A program made the translations under genes and the position numbers. 64,000 bases of DNA from an uncultured Desulfobacter sp. (GTDB taxonomy: Bacteria; Desulfobacterota; Desulfobacteria; Desulfobacterales; Desulfobacteraceae). The notes under the pieces were generated by a model, which did not search any database, was not told the DNA's origin, and was given only the letters and a program-made list of their open reading frames with translations. Positions 1 to 9,638 of this stretch are shown here, piece by piece. The stretch lies in contig NZ_OY762929.1 in the NCBI RefSeq assembly GCF_963666675.1, positions 6,094,501-6,158,500 of the forward strand, read 5' to 3'. The first letter of the stretch is position 1. Every line of letters begins with the position of its first letter.

Positions 1-906
1 GTGAATCCGACACCGTCCGGTGACAGGCAGATCCTTCATGAATATACCAACGGCACGGGGAAACGCTTAATGGGACTGGTTGTTCCGTTTCGGGAACTGG
101 AATGGGGGCTTTTTATTGTGGAAAGCTATGAAAAGGCCTTCTCCGGACTGATCCATGCCCGCCATCGGAATATTATGATCATCTGCTGTTTCAGTGTGTT
201 GATGGCCATTGTGGCGTATCTGCTGACCCGGCAGATCATGGTGCCCCTGTCGGCGTTGACCCGGGGGGCGGAAAAAGTGGCCGAAGGTGATCTGGATGTC
301 AGGCTGCCGGTGCACCGCAGCGATGAAATTGGGTTTGCAACCACGGTCTTCAATGACATGGTCGCCAAACTGAAGCTTAGCCAGACCAAATTGGAGCAGC
401 TGGCAACAACCGATCCTTTGACGGGGTTAAACAATAGAAAACGGGTGATGGGTATTCTGAGCGATCTTTATGCCTATTATCGCCGGTATGAGGCAGAGTT
501 TTCCGTATTGATGCTCGACGTGGATCACTTCAAAGTGGTTAACGACACCTACGGACACCAGGCCGGAGACACGGTATTAAGGCAGGTGGCCGAACTCTTG
601 AATGAAAATTTGCGTAATGTTGACGCTGCCGGCCGGTACGGCGGGGAGGAATTTATCGTGATCCTTGCAGAGTCCGGGGTGGATGAGTCCATCCAGGCGG
701 CGGAACGTATCAGAAAAGCCGTTGCAAATCATACGTTCATCCATGAAGACCAAAAAATTCAGATCCATATCTCTGTGGGGATCGGCAGAATCCATAAACA
801 GGACAGGGATGAACAAACGGTTGTGGGACGTGCTGATACGGCCCTTTACCGGGCCAAGAATGAGGGTCGGAACCGGGTGGTTTACCAGCCTTGCAACGAC
901 CAATAA
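1..906 (+). CDS. Diguanylate cyclase with HAMP and GGDEF domains (5' end outside window)
   Basis: Synthesises cyclic di-GMP from two GTP at the inner membrane. The visible 301 residues show the end of a sensory (probably periplasmic Cache-like) region, a membrane segment at about 58-77, a HAMP linker at about 78-130 and a GGDEF domain from about 133. The active-site motif is GGEEF at 214-218. An RNVD inhibitory-site motif sits five residues before it, so product inhibition is likely. The window opens on an in-frame GTG, but the sensor domain is too short, so the true start lies upstream. No downstream partner is co-directional. The family call is secure; the signal sensed is unknown. Confidence 0.93.
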   Translation: MNPTPSGDRQILHEYTNGTGKRLMGLVVPFRELEWGLFIVESYEKAFSGLIHARHRNIMIICCFSVLMAIVAYLLTRQIMVPLSALTRGAEKVAEGDLDVRLPVHRSDEIGFATTVFNDMVAKLKLSQTKLEQLATTDPLTGLNNRKRVMGILSDLYAYYRRYEAEFSVLMLDVDHFKVVNDTYGHQAGDTVLRQVAELLNENLRNVDAAGRYGGEEFIVILAESGVDESIQAAERIRKAVANHTFIHEDQKIQIHISVGIGRIHKQDRDEQTVVGRADTALYRAKNEGRNRVVYQPCNDQ

Positions 907-945
907 ATGGATGGTGGCAACACCTGAAAATATGCAGGACTGAGG

Positions 946-1791
946 TCAATAAAGAAGGGATAAGTGAATCCAGCCGTCCTCGTCGGTCTCGGGCAGTTTA
1001 ACTTTTACCCAATTGAGTTTATGGCCCACAACAATAACACTGCGCCCTTCCCGAAGTACCTTTTTTACGTCTGCCTTTATGGACGGACCTTTCCGAAGAT
1101 TCCCCGTTGTAAACAAATTCATCTGCAACGGCGTTGAAAAAAAGATCTCTTTTTCCGCCGGACCGGCGGCACCGCCAACGTAACCTATTTCAAGGCCCTT
1201 TGCCTGGGCCATCGCCTCTCTGGACAGGTAGGCCGCATTTTCATAGTTGCCTTCCGCCAGTTCTTGTTTGCTCTTTTCAAGGTTTTCCAAGGCCTTTTTC
1301 CGGATCATTTCCTGGGGGGCATCCAAGGGCTTTTCGGACAAGGTGCTGATCACGGCCGTGGCCTCGGCGATCAGGGTTGCCGCTTCGAGCTTGCTGCCCC
1401 GGGTCGCCAGTTTCGCCTTGCTTTGGGAGAGTTCCTTGATCAGTTTTTCGTTGGCCTGTCGGCAGGCATCGGTCTCTTTATGCCTTGTCAGCAATGCGTG
1501 CTGTAATTTTTTTGACAGCAGTTTTTGCTCGGCCAGCTTGCAGGTCAGTTCTGCATTATCTTGCTCTAACCGGCGGATTCTCGAATTCTTGATGGCTGCA
1601 TTTTTTTTCTCAATTTCTTCTATTTCCTTGTTTTTCTCTGCTTGGCAGACCTGCGAATCCTCAACGACTTTTACCGGCTTTTCCCCGGTACAGGATGTCA
1701 AAAACAGCAGTACCAACAAACCGGCAGCCGGTTTTGTAATGTATTGAAATAGCATGCCCTTGCTGCCGAAATTGAATGGTTTTTGATTCAT
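946..1791 (-). CDS. Lipoprotein with coiled coil and C-terminal SH3-like domain
   Basis: Predicted envelope lipoprotein. From the ATG at 1791 (MNQKPF...) the N-terminus has a hydrophobic stretch ending in a lipobox, LFLTSC. A nearer ATG at 1758 (MLFQYITKP...) would give a more standard signal peptide and is an alternative start. The middle is charged and heptad-rich (many K/E/L residues), suggesting a coiled coil followed by a helical repeat region. The last ~65 residues (TGNLRKGPS...VKVKLPETDEDGWIHLSLLY) resemble bacterial SH3 domains, which bind peptidoglycan or peptides. The upstream frame extends to a TTG at 1836 but has no clear ribosome site. Specific function unknown. Confidence 0.75.
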   Translation of the reverse strand: MNQKPFNFGSKGMLFQYITKPAAGLLVLLFLTSCTGEKPVKVVEDSQVCQAEKNKEIEEIEKKNAAIKNSRIRRLEQDNAELTCKLAEQKLLSKKLQHALLTRHKETDACRQANEKLIKELSQSKAKLATRGSKLEAATLIAEATAVISTLSEKPLDAPQEMIRKKALENLEKSKQELAEGNYENAAYLSREAMAQAKGLEIGYVGGAAGPAEKEIFFSTPLQMNLFTTGNLRKGPSIKADVKKVLREGRSVIVVGHKLNWVKVKLPETDEDGWIHLSLLY

Positions 1792-1951
1792 ATATTTGTC
1801 GTGCTTCCGTAATTTGATGTGGATTAAACAGCTCAATGCATTGAATCTTGCGTATCGTAAGAAAGAGATCTCTTTTTGTCAATAAAAGTACGAAAATCTA
1901 TAAAAAGAAAAATCGTAATTTTGAAGGCGTTGGATCTGTTCCAGCTACCCC

Positions 1952-3499
1952 TTAATCCTCTGAAATAGATTCTGAGCCATAATAGTGAGTAAATATTGCA
2001 AGATCCTTCCCATCCACATCACCATCTCCGTTCAGGTCGCCTTGCACAACTGAACACAGGTTACAATCATCTTTCACCGTTAAGATCATTAAGTCGGTTG
2101 ATTGAACCCCACCATCATCGGTTATAGTTAATGTAACATCATAAATTCCTAAAGCTAAGTTTGAAATGGTTGGGTTGGGACCAGTTGCAGTCTGATCATA
2201 CGTGAATTGGCTTCTGTGCGTCAGTGTCCAGTCATAGGATGTAATTGTACTACTCAATGCATACGAGTTATTACCGTTAAGGGTCACTTGTTCGCAAATT
2301 TGTGTGCAAACACTTAAATCCGGGCCAGCCTTTGCAAACAGCTCTTTTTTGTAAAATTCATCGACGCCGATATCAATACCGTATAGCTGAGGCCTGCTGT
2401 CACCATCAATGTCAACATCAGGGGCATCATCTGAGCCTCCCGCATCAATACAAGGAGAATCTTCAGTGATATGATAATCGTCTGAAACGAATTTGGGATC
2501 AAGGAAGATATTAAAACAGATATCGCATGGCTCTCCATTGGCATTTACCATAACAATATCACCATAGGTTGAAGGATAGCCGATAAAATTAGCCGTATTA
2601 CCATAAAGACAATTAAAATAGGCTGCACTTCCTGTTGTTCCAACTTTTTCAATCGCTGTTATTGTTCCATACATAACGTTGTTTTTAATCGTTGCGTCAT
2701 ATTTGCTGTCCTGAATCCATGCACCTCTTTCACAATTAGCAATGGTATTGTTAAAAAAAGAAGGCGAGCCGCTATGTGATGGGTGGGAACCCGCCAGCAT
2801 ATTGAATGCTGCTCCTGATGAGTTCAAAAACACGTTGTTCTGCACTATCGCAGCAGTCGTGCCACCAGAATACCAAGAAGATCCGTCCCCCTGCATATAC
2901 ATTGTGATACCGTCAACATTACTTTCAAAAGTACACCCTTTGATGACAGGATCAACACTTGCGTGGGCTCGCTTCGGCGTCATGTACTGAGAATAGTCGT
3001 GACCTTCGCCATGAGCATATATCCCAATATCAGAGCCTGAAAATGTACAATGTTGAACGTTTGTCTGTAATACTGTCACGCCATTAATGATCCTTCCATA
3101 GGCATGCAAATAAAGCGCTTTTTCCGCATTTGAGAAATCACAATACACAAATTCACTTAGCGTCGTAGTGGATGACCCATTAATGATATGAATCTGCTTA
3201 TACTTGACGTCATTGTTCACCGCTTTGAATATGATATGATTATTTGTTGTTCCAACGGCAGTCAAGGTGCCATAAATGGTAAAAGAAATTCCTTCACCCA
3301 AAATCACCTGGACCCCAGGATCAATGGTTAATGATGATCCTGCAGGAACCGTGCTGTCAGCTGTTATATAATATGGACTCCCTGGGAGATCCCAGCCCCC
3401 CGAAACATTTCCGCTTATCATCGTTGGACCCGCAAAAGCAAATGTACCCCCAAAAGCTACTGATGTAAAAATCAATAAAAATTTTACGTAACGGTTCAC
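1952..3499 (-). CDS. Secreted right-handed beta-helix protein with PKD-like and dockerin-like tail
   Basis: Predicted exported protein of 515 residues. The GTG at 3499 is chosen because an AAGGAGG site lies 5 nt before it; a TTG 21 nt upstream would put that site inside the gene. The signal peptide is VNRYVKFLLIFTSVAFGG... ending near FAFAG. The body has repeated short strands with N/G-rich turns, typical of parallel beta-helix (pectate-lyase-like) folds. A PKD-like segment follows (TITSYDWTLTH...YDVTLTITDDGG). The end is a calcium-binding dockerin-like motif, DLNGDGDVDGKDL, close to that of the next secreted gene. No catalytic residues could be assigned. Likely cell surface or extracellular. 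Confidence 0.8.
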   Translation of the reverse strand: MNRYVKFLLIFTSVAFGGTFAFAGPTMISGNVSGGWDLPGSPYYITADSTVPAGSSLTIDPGVQVILGEGISFTIYGTLTAVGTTNNHIIFKAVNNDVKYKQIHIINGSSTTTLSEFVYCDFSNAEKALYLHAYGRIINGVTVLQTNVQHCTFSGSDIGIYAHGEGHDYSQYMTPKRAHASVDPVIKGCTFESNVDGITMYMQGDGSSWYSGGTTAAIVQNNVFLNSSGAAFNMLAGSHPSHSGSPSFFNNTIANCERGAWIQDSKYDATIKNNVMYGTITAIEKVGTTGSAAYFNCLYGNTANFIGYPSTYGDIVMVNANGEPCDICFNIFLDPKFVSDDYHITEDSPCIDAGGSDDAPDVDIDGDSRPQLYGIDIGVDEFYKKELFAKAGPDLSVCTQICEQVTLNGNNSYALSSTITSYDWTLTHRSQFTYDQTATGPNPTISNLALGIYDVTLTITDDGGVQSTDLMILTVKDDCNLCSVVQGDLNGDGDVDGKDLAIFTHYYGSESISED

Positions 3500-4121
3500 T
3501 TTAGCCTCCTTTAAGTTCAAATTACACGCAGAAACAGAGACAACTCCTGCTATAGATAACCAGAGGTCAAAACAAATGCAAAATGTAAAAATTTGTCTAA
3601 TTCAAGAGTTGCTTTCAATTGACTATCGTTGAAAAAATAATTTGTCAACCAATAAGAACCTAATTTGAATATAATGCTAACCGTTTGTTTTAATTTAGAA
3701 AAAAATATGTAAAAAGATCGCTAAATATCCGAGAATCTATTTCAATGTTTAGCCCGAATATTTCATGAAATTTATAACGTTGGTCTGATTAAAACGTTTC
3801 TGCAAGAGACTCGTATGTTTTGCACGTATTGGGAAAAAATTAGAATATTTGTAACATTGTTTCCATAATTACTCATATTTTTTAATTAGCATTCATTATC
3901 ATTTTGATATTATCAATTGAAATAATGGACAATTGTTGTTGTTCACAAAATAAACATATTTCTCAGGCGCATTTTTCGCAATATTTATGCAGCGTTAAAT
4001 TGAACGATACTTTAAACTATTTTTGAAAGGAGAGTTCAAAAAAAGTAGAATCATCAACTGGTGAAAAACGTATTGTTTTCAAGTTGTCTTTTTCTAATTG
4101 TTCTAAATGGAGGTAGAAATT
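3500..4121. other. AT-rich divergent intergenic region, ~620 nt
   Basis: Lies between two divergently transcribed secreted-protein genes and presumably carries both promoters. It is strongly AT-rich. One small hairpin is visible near 4020-4041 (TTTTTGAA / TTCAAAAA) with an AGGAG in its loop, but no start codon follows at a usable distance. I see no convincing gene or known riboswitch. Confidence 0.5.
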
Positions 4122-6217
4122 TTGAAGCGGATTTTGTTTTTTAGAAAATTTTTATTCACCCTGCTGCTGATCCTGACCCCAGGAGTCATAATGGCTCCGG
4201 CAGGTCATGCCGAAATAACAGCCAGTGGAGATATTGATCCTTCCGATTATAGCTCATGGACAAGGTTTACCGATCCGTATATTGGTTACAGCGAATCCGG
4301 CACCCTGACTATCAACGGAACTAGCTCGTTAACAGTTGATGAAATGACCATTGTTATGCATCAGACACTATCGGAACTGTGAATGTTGATGGAGAAGGAA
4401 CCCTCCTGACCGCTGATGATTTCACAATAGGATACGAGGGCACCGGGATCTTATGTGTTACCGATGGGGCTGCATTAGAGGGGAGTGGTGTTCTCGGTTA
4501 TTCTTCAGGCTCTATTGGGACTGTAACAATAGATGGGGGGGAGACGCTGTGGACTAATGGCCTCCTCTATATTGGCTGGGAAGGAACAGGCGCTCTCTCT
4601 ATTAGCAACGGCGCCGCAGTATCCGGCGCCGGAGGTTCTATCGGCGCCCTGTCAGGTGCCTATGGGGAGGTAAGCGTTGACGGCGATGACGCGACATGGA
4701 CCGCTACATCTGGAATCACTGTAGGGCTTAAAGGCTCCGGCACACTCTCCGTCACCAATGGTGGTTCGGTTACGACAGGGCAATTAATTGCCGGACATTT
4801 ATCAGAAAGCAGTAGCGGTTTTTTGACAATTGATGGCGAGGGGAGTTCATTGACATCCTCTTATCAGGTTGAGATCGGTAATTATGGCACAGTAGAGATG
4901 AACATCGCCAACGGCGGAACGGTAACAGACGTTGCTGGTTATATCGGCCATAATTCATGGTCTTATGGGACTGTGAGTGTAGACGGTGTCGGCTCAGCAT
5001 GGACAAACAGCAGTCGCCTGTTTGTCGGTTATAGCGGCGGCACAGGCACACTGGCCATCACCAACGGTGGTGTAGTGACCATTGGCGTTCAAAATACGTA
5101 TATAGGCTCTGGCGGCGACGCCATCGGAACAGTAACTGTAGACGGCGAAGGGTCAACTTTTGCCGGTTCCGGCGAACTCGTTACAGGTAGAAACGGCGCA
5201 GGCACACTGGTCGTCACCAATGGTGGTACGGTAACAAATACGTATGGGTATATTGGTTGCTGGTCTGACTCCGTCGGCAAGGTGACCTTAGATGGAGAAG
5301 ACACCTCGTGGACCAACAGCAGCACTCTTTATGTGGGCTATCAAGGTACAGGCTCTTTGTCAGTGTTTAACAGTGGTTTGGTCAGCGCAAGTTCCCTCAG
5401 CATCAACAGTATCTCCTCTGCAACCGTTGATGTGAACAGTTCTCTGAACCTCGGCACAGAAGACAATGACTGGACCGGAATAATTACAAACGCTGGTAAA
5501 GTACGCCTGGTTGCAGGCGCAGATGCAGACTCCGGTACCTATACGCCCATATCCTACAGCACCATGAGCGGCAACGGAACCGTACAGGCACTGGGCGGTG
5601 TCTGGGGTGAAGACGCCCACATCATTACGGTTTCAGAAGCGGTCGCCGCCCAAGGAGACGGAGGCGCCACAACCGCCTTTGATCAGTCCCAGTACCAGCG
5701 GACGCTGATCACTGACAGCATCACCGGCATGTCTGCCGGAGCCGCGTTCATGGCCGCCGACGAATACACAAGCATCTCATTTACCGCAACAACGATCACC
5801 GATGACGCACTGCTTGCCGATCTTGCGGACCTGATCGCGGACACTGACGAAGAGATCCTGTCCGTCTGGAATTTTTCAACCGAAGGCTATACAGTCAGTG
5901 AAGATGCTCCGGTATATCTTTCTCTTTATGCCGCTGCCGCTTCCGACCAGACTCCGTTAAGCTTGACAATATGGCATCTTGTAGATGGGGTGTGGACTAA
6001 ATACGACAATTATGGTCTTGCGTTTGACGGCATTTATGCCAGCTTTGTAGCCACCAGCCTTAATGTATATGCAGTAACTGCGGAGATCAACAACCCTTGT
6101 CCAGCAGATTTAGACGAGGATGGGGATGTTGACGGACAGGATTTATCATCTTTTATTTCAGAGATAGAAAACGAACTTACAATAGAAAAATTTGCATCTC
6201 TTTTTGGGAAAAATTAG
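4122..6217 (+). pseudogene. T5SS/PEP-CTERM-associated repeat protein with dockerin-like tail, frameshifted
   Basis: Secreted repeat protein split by one frameshift. TTG at 4122 is the likely start, 8 nt after GGAGG; it gives the signal peptide MKRILFFRKFLFTLLLILTPG.... The first frame stops at 4382, while the second frame runs to 6217. Restoring one G near 4353 turns MTIVMHQTLSEL into TIGYASDTIGTVNVDGEG, which fits the repeats that follow. About eight repeats of roughly 60 residues carry GTLxVTNGG and GTVTVDGxGSxWTN signatures of the T5SS/PEP-CTERM-associated repeat family. The C-terminus has ADLDEDGDVDGQDL, a dockerin-like calcium motif shared with the gene at 1952-3499. A sequencing error cannot be excluded. 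Confidence 0.75.
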
Positions 6218-6831
6218 GATTGATCAGGAATATAAATCGCTTTATGGTTTCACCCATTTTCACAAGCCGATATCTATTATCTGCCCCTCAAATTATCTGC
6301 CGTTTTCTTTTTTCAATCAAGGATGTTAATCCGAACGCCTCGTGATTGCTCCTGGCCGGGAAACTGTTCCCAGTCCCGAACGGTTTTCTCATACACCCCA
6401 AGAGGTATACCCGTCATTGGTGGCGCAATGCCGGGTATACCTCTTGCAAACAGTCTGCTCGTAGGTATGGCTTGTAATTACATAATCTAACTAAGGATTC
6501 TCCTGTTCTATGCCCCTAGGCCGGGTATGAATCCACATCAAAAACACCGAGCCTTACTTTTATCATTTTCCACTTTTCTGAAATCGTTTGGAGAGGTCGA
6601 TCATACCATAAGTCATCGGTCTTCTGGCCAAGAATAACGGCAATTGGTACAGGGTGTTTAATTGACTATTGCAATTTGGCGCAGGGGGTGTTTAATCATT
6701 CCAAGAGTTGTAATTTTAAATTATGCAGATCTGGTTAACAAAAAAATATTATGTTATCCAGTTAGATAATCCCTCTTGAATGATATACAGATCTGCTGAA
6801 CATAATTATTATATTTTAAAAGGAGAATACT
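6218..6831. other. Intergenic region with perfect inverted repeat and short direct repeats
   Basis: About 610 nt with no convincing gene. It contains a perfect 13-bp inverted repeat at 6400-6445, a direct repeat GGGTGTTTAAT (near 6653 and 6689), and two CAGATCTG-centred repeats (near 6726 and 6789) with similar flanks shortly before the next gene. Their function is not known. Confidence 0.5.
6400..6445. repeat. Perfect 13-bp inverted repeat, 20-nt loop
   Basis: AAGAGGTATACCC at 6400-6412 is the exact reverse complement of 6433-6445. No T-run follows on either strand, so a simple terminator is unlikely. It could be a protein-binding site or a remnant mobile-element end. Confidence 0.6.
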
Positions 6832-7413
6832 TTGCAAAATCAACCTATGAGCAGTAGTGACCAAGGGAAACTACTGATTTTTTCACTTCTAATGGCTCCA
6901 TCAATTATTCTTCTTTTTGGAATAATTCCAGCCATATTTTTAGTTTTCGGTATATACTTGATGAAGAAGAATCAAGATTTCTCTAACATTGATACAGCAG
7001 TTAAAAACTTCAAAGGATATACGTGGCTTGCCCTCCTTGGCTGTGGCATAGGTTCTGTTTACTGGGGTAATAAGTACCTTAATGCGAAAGATGGTTGGTA
7101 TTACCAAGATGAATTCTTTGGTTCATTGATGTTCACAGGCATTGCCTTTGCGTATTTAATAGTCGTACAGGCGTTATTTTATAGTCCCTTGAAAAATCAC
7201 AGCGAGTGGGTGGCCGTTAATGGAATTTTTTCAACAAAAACTAAATCAGGCAATGCTGCGAGTATTCAATCTGAGGTGGATATAATCAAAGGTGAAAAGC
7301 TAAGGCAATATTCTGTAGCCGATGAACTTATTAAATGGGCAAAGTTAAAAGAAGACGGTCATATTTCTGGAGAAGAATATAATGATGCAAGAAAAAAATT
7401 ATTAAGAAGATAG
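6832..7413 (+). CDS. Two- or three-pass membrane protein with C-terminal SHOCT domain
   Basis: Starts at TTG 6832 with AAAAGGAG about 7 nt upstream. The 193 residues hold hydrophobic segments at about 14-44 (two close helices or one long one), 63-80 and 100-120, then a cytoplasmic tail. The last ~30 residues (VADELIKWAKLKEDGHISGEEYNDARKKLL) match the short C-terminal SHOCT domain, an oligomerisation module often found in mobile or stress-related membrane proteins. The base composition is clearly more AT-rich than the housekeeping genes and matches the next gene, 10 nt away, so both were probably acquired together. Specific role unknown. Confidence 0.7.
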   Translation: MQNQPMSSSDQGKLLIFSLLMAPSIILLFGIIPAIFLVFGIYLMKKNQDFSNIDTAVKNFKGYTWLALLGCGIGSVYWGNKYLNAKDGWYYQDEFFGSLMFTGIAFAYLIVVQALFYSPLKNHSEWVAVNGIFSTKTKSGNAASIQSEVDIIKGEKLRQYSVADELIKWAKLKEDGHISGEEYNDARKKLLRR

Positions 7414-7423
7414 AAATTTTATT

Positions 7424-8116
7424 ATGCGCAAATTTATTTACTTACAGCGAAAAGATATTTTGATTCCATACGCGTTTCTTGCATTGAGGAACTTCTTTAA
7501 CGTAGAAGCAGAATTCAATCAATGGTTTGAAAGTATAGATTCGGACATAAAAAAGGATAAACTGCTCAAAATTGCCCCATATCATTTAGCCTTAGTGAAA
7601 AATGGTGATTGGAAAGTCAATATTCCAAATTCAAATGAAAATATTGAATACTTCACGAATACATATAAATTTATTGCAATATTTTCTTTTATAGAATCGC
7701 TTTCCGAAGAAAATCATATAGATTTTTACCAATTTTTGATGCGAAAAAAAACTAAAGCAGCTTTCCCAATATCAAAAAACGATCTGGATGACCTTTATAA
7801 AAAATATAAAATTGAGTTTGGATCAATAAAGCGGTGTATTAAATTTTTTGAAAACTTACCTTCGAAACGACAGCGCGAGCTGGTAAAAAAGCTTAAGGTC
7901 GATGGTGATGCTATCGCTTCAATAGAAAATTTTGCTAAATATCTGTATAGCCTTCGTTCAAAATTTGTACATGAAGCAAAATTAGTACATCAGGTATCAA
8001 ACAACAGTTTTTTAAGTTCCGAAAAGAACAAAAGCATCAGGTGCTCGTTAAGTATAGAAGATACTATTCAATTTTTTGAAGAAGGCTTAATTGTATGGTG
8101 TAATGAAAAAATATAA
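7424..8116 (+). CDS. Putative HEPN-like (Apea-type) protein
   Basis: AT-rich gene of 230 residues, not confidently assigned. Two features suggest a HEPN fold: a hydrophobic helix followed by acidic residues in YKFIAIFSFIESLSEE (about 85-100), and LRSKFVHEAKLV (about 183-194), which contains the R-x4-H motif of HEPN ribonucleases. Apea-like HEPN proteins have this order and spacing. No partner nucleotidyltransferase is adjacent; the only co-directional neighbour is the SHOCT membrane protein 10 nt upstream. The stop codon runs straight into an attC-like hairpin, so this may be an orphan integron cassette. RNase activity is an inference. Confidence 0.5.
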   Translation: MRKFIYLQRKDILIPYAFLALRNFFNVEAEFNQWFESIDSDIKKDKLLKIAPYHLALVKNGDWKVNIPNSNENIEYFTNTYKFIAIFSFIESLSEENHIDFYQFLMRKKTKAAFPISKNDLDDLYKKYKIEFGSIKRCIKFFENLPSKRQRELVKKLKVDGDAIASIENFAKYLYSLRSKFVHEAKLVHQVSNNSFLSSEKNKSIRCSLSIEDTIQFFEEGLIVWCNEKI

Positions 8117-8193
8117 CAATCATATGCACTCGGACAGTAAAAGCGCCGCTTGTACTTCGCTCTACTTTTACTGCCGGTAATCTGAGGCGTTCT
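8112..8193 (+). repeat. attC-like imperfect hairpin after the HEPN-like gene
   Basis: The stop codon TAA lies in ATATAAC (R''-like). It is followed by GGACAGTAAAAG and, across a short spacer, CTTTTACTGCCGG, then GAGGCGTT (R'-like). The layout of a stop codon inside the left core, imperfect inverted arms and a terminal GCGTT is that of integron attC sites. The sequence differs from the three attC sites at 56-61 kb. Only a moderate match; a rho-independent terminator is less likely because there is no T-run. Confidence 0.4.
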
Positions 8194-8358
8194 GGCCGAA
8201 AATTTTTATTAAATCAGGTCGCTACATATATTTATATATACTCGACTATCAAGTTTTTTTTCAAACCGTTGTAAACATTGAGATTGGAAACGCCCTTCTC
8301 GTCGGGCAAAAAAATTTACAAATATTCGGAAGACCCCAGGCTTGGGCCTTTCTTAGTT

Positions 8359-9003
8359 TTAATAGCAGAATACCGAACCATCACTCATTGTCATACATCG
8401 TCTCTGTATATTGCCCTCATCCGTATTGATCAAATAATTCCTGGGTTGATTCGATTCATTGTAATTAACGATAGGCTTACTTTTAGGCAACTGGTTCATC
8501 GCATCATTCATCATCTGCTCAGTAGACTGTTGATACATTTCAGAAGACTCTTCTAATGCTTTAGAAACTTGGGAAAGTTGATTCATAAAAGCTACATGAT
8601 GTTGCCGTTTTTCTTTAGCTATTCCTTGAACCAGCGATCCATACCATTCAACATACCCTGGGGCATACTTGGCTATTTGTGGGATAACCTCACTACGGTA
8701 TGTTTCTCTTAACCCAGAATATTTGGCTAAACCTTGTTTAGTTTCACGATACTGAGCTAAAAAAACATCGCGATCGAAACCAATAGGTAAGTCCATAATT
8801 CCTTTCATTGGTTTAAGAATTTCATCAGCTTCTTCATGAGAAAGATAACTCATTTCAATCCCATAATTTATAATAGCCATTTGGTGACCTATTAATTTGA
8901 CTCCCTCTTCTTTGACGTAATAACCGGATTTAGTTTGCATACCTGCACAACTAAACAGAACCAAAGACAAAAGACAAATTAAACCAACAAAGACATTACG
9001 CAT
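8359..9003 (-). CDS. Small lipoprotein of unknown function
   Basis: 214 residues, starting at ATG 9003 with AGGAGG 5 nt upstream. It has a lipoprotein signal peptide, MRNVFVGLICLLSLVLFSCAG, with the lipobox LFSC. The mature part is mostly helical and charged with no recognised domain; it is rich in Q/M (QMMNDAMNQLPKSKP). The C-terminus ends RRCMTMSDGSVFCY, with two cysteines that may form a disulfide in the periplasm. It stands alone, convergent with the HEPN-like gene. I do not recognise the family. Confidence 0.65.
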   Translation of the reverse strand: MRNVFVGLICLLSLVLFSCAGMQTKSGYYVKEEGVKLIGHQMAIINYGIEMSYLSHEEADEILKPMKGIMDLPIGFDRDVFLAQYRETKQGLAKYSGLRETYRSEVIPQIAKYAPGYVEWYGSLVQGIAKEKRQHHVAFMNQLSQVSKALEESSEMYQQSTEQMMNDAMNQLPKSKPIVNYNESNQPRNYLINTDEGNIQRRCMTMSDGSVFCY

Positions 9004-9499
9004 AAGTACCTCCTAATAATTAAAACTAACCACCGAGCTTTATCAGGAATTTGGATGAAAAGATAGGCTACTGACATAACACGGGACAGTTTGACCCAGT
9101 GAAGAGAGTTTTGCAGCCCCTAAGCCTCATGAACCGGGGCTCACGGATAAGCCTTTTTTTAAAAGGTGTCCCGGCTTAAATCGGTAGCCGTTTTTTTAGT
9201 GGAACGAATTGGAACAAAGATTGAATGTCGAAAAAGGCGAGCATTCTGTCTATGATTGTGCCTAAAAGCCTTTATTGAAAGGGGGATTGACTACTTCTGT
9301 TATTGCTCCGGCAATTAAATAGCCGATTATCCTTGTGGTGACATCTTCTATGATTGAAATAGCTCCCCTTTAAAATGGGCCATGCAGATCATTGTCGGAG
9401 CAATATTAATGATCTCAGATTCAAATTTTATTAACGTATAAAGTGATCCCGGCCTGTTATTCCGAGCCCTGGGCGTTTTTATTCCGAGTCGGCCTTCTT
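9004..9499. other. Intergenic region without recognisable gene
   Basis: About 500 nt between the lipoprotein gene and the palindromic repeat at 9500. Short hydrophilic reading frames only. I see no RNA gene or known regulatory motif here. Confidence 0.5.
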
Positions 9500-9577
9500 T
9501 TGTAGGGCACCCCCCTGTGGTTGCCCCCGTTAGGGCAGGCACAGAGACCTGCCCCTACAACAATGGCCGACGTTGGA
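9500..9577. repeat. GTAGGGGC-type palindromic repeat, copy 1
   Basis: Begins TTGTAGGG and the palindromic part ends CCCCTACAA at 9560, with GTTAGGGCAGGCACAG inside. The shared block continues through GGCCGACGTTGGAA to 9577. The same arrangement recurs at 29333-29427. The inverted ends and the absence of a coding frame suggest a MITE-like element spread in intergenic regions. Confidence 0.65.
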
Positions 9578-9638
9578 ACCAAGCCCCGATTTTACATTGG
9601 TTTGATTGATCTAAATGGGGATAACCGCTTACTTTAAG

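Noticed and set aside
8117..8193. Rho-independent terminator after the HEPN-like gene.
   Set aside because: The hairpin is not followed by a T-run and its layout fits an attC-like site better, though only moderately.
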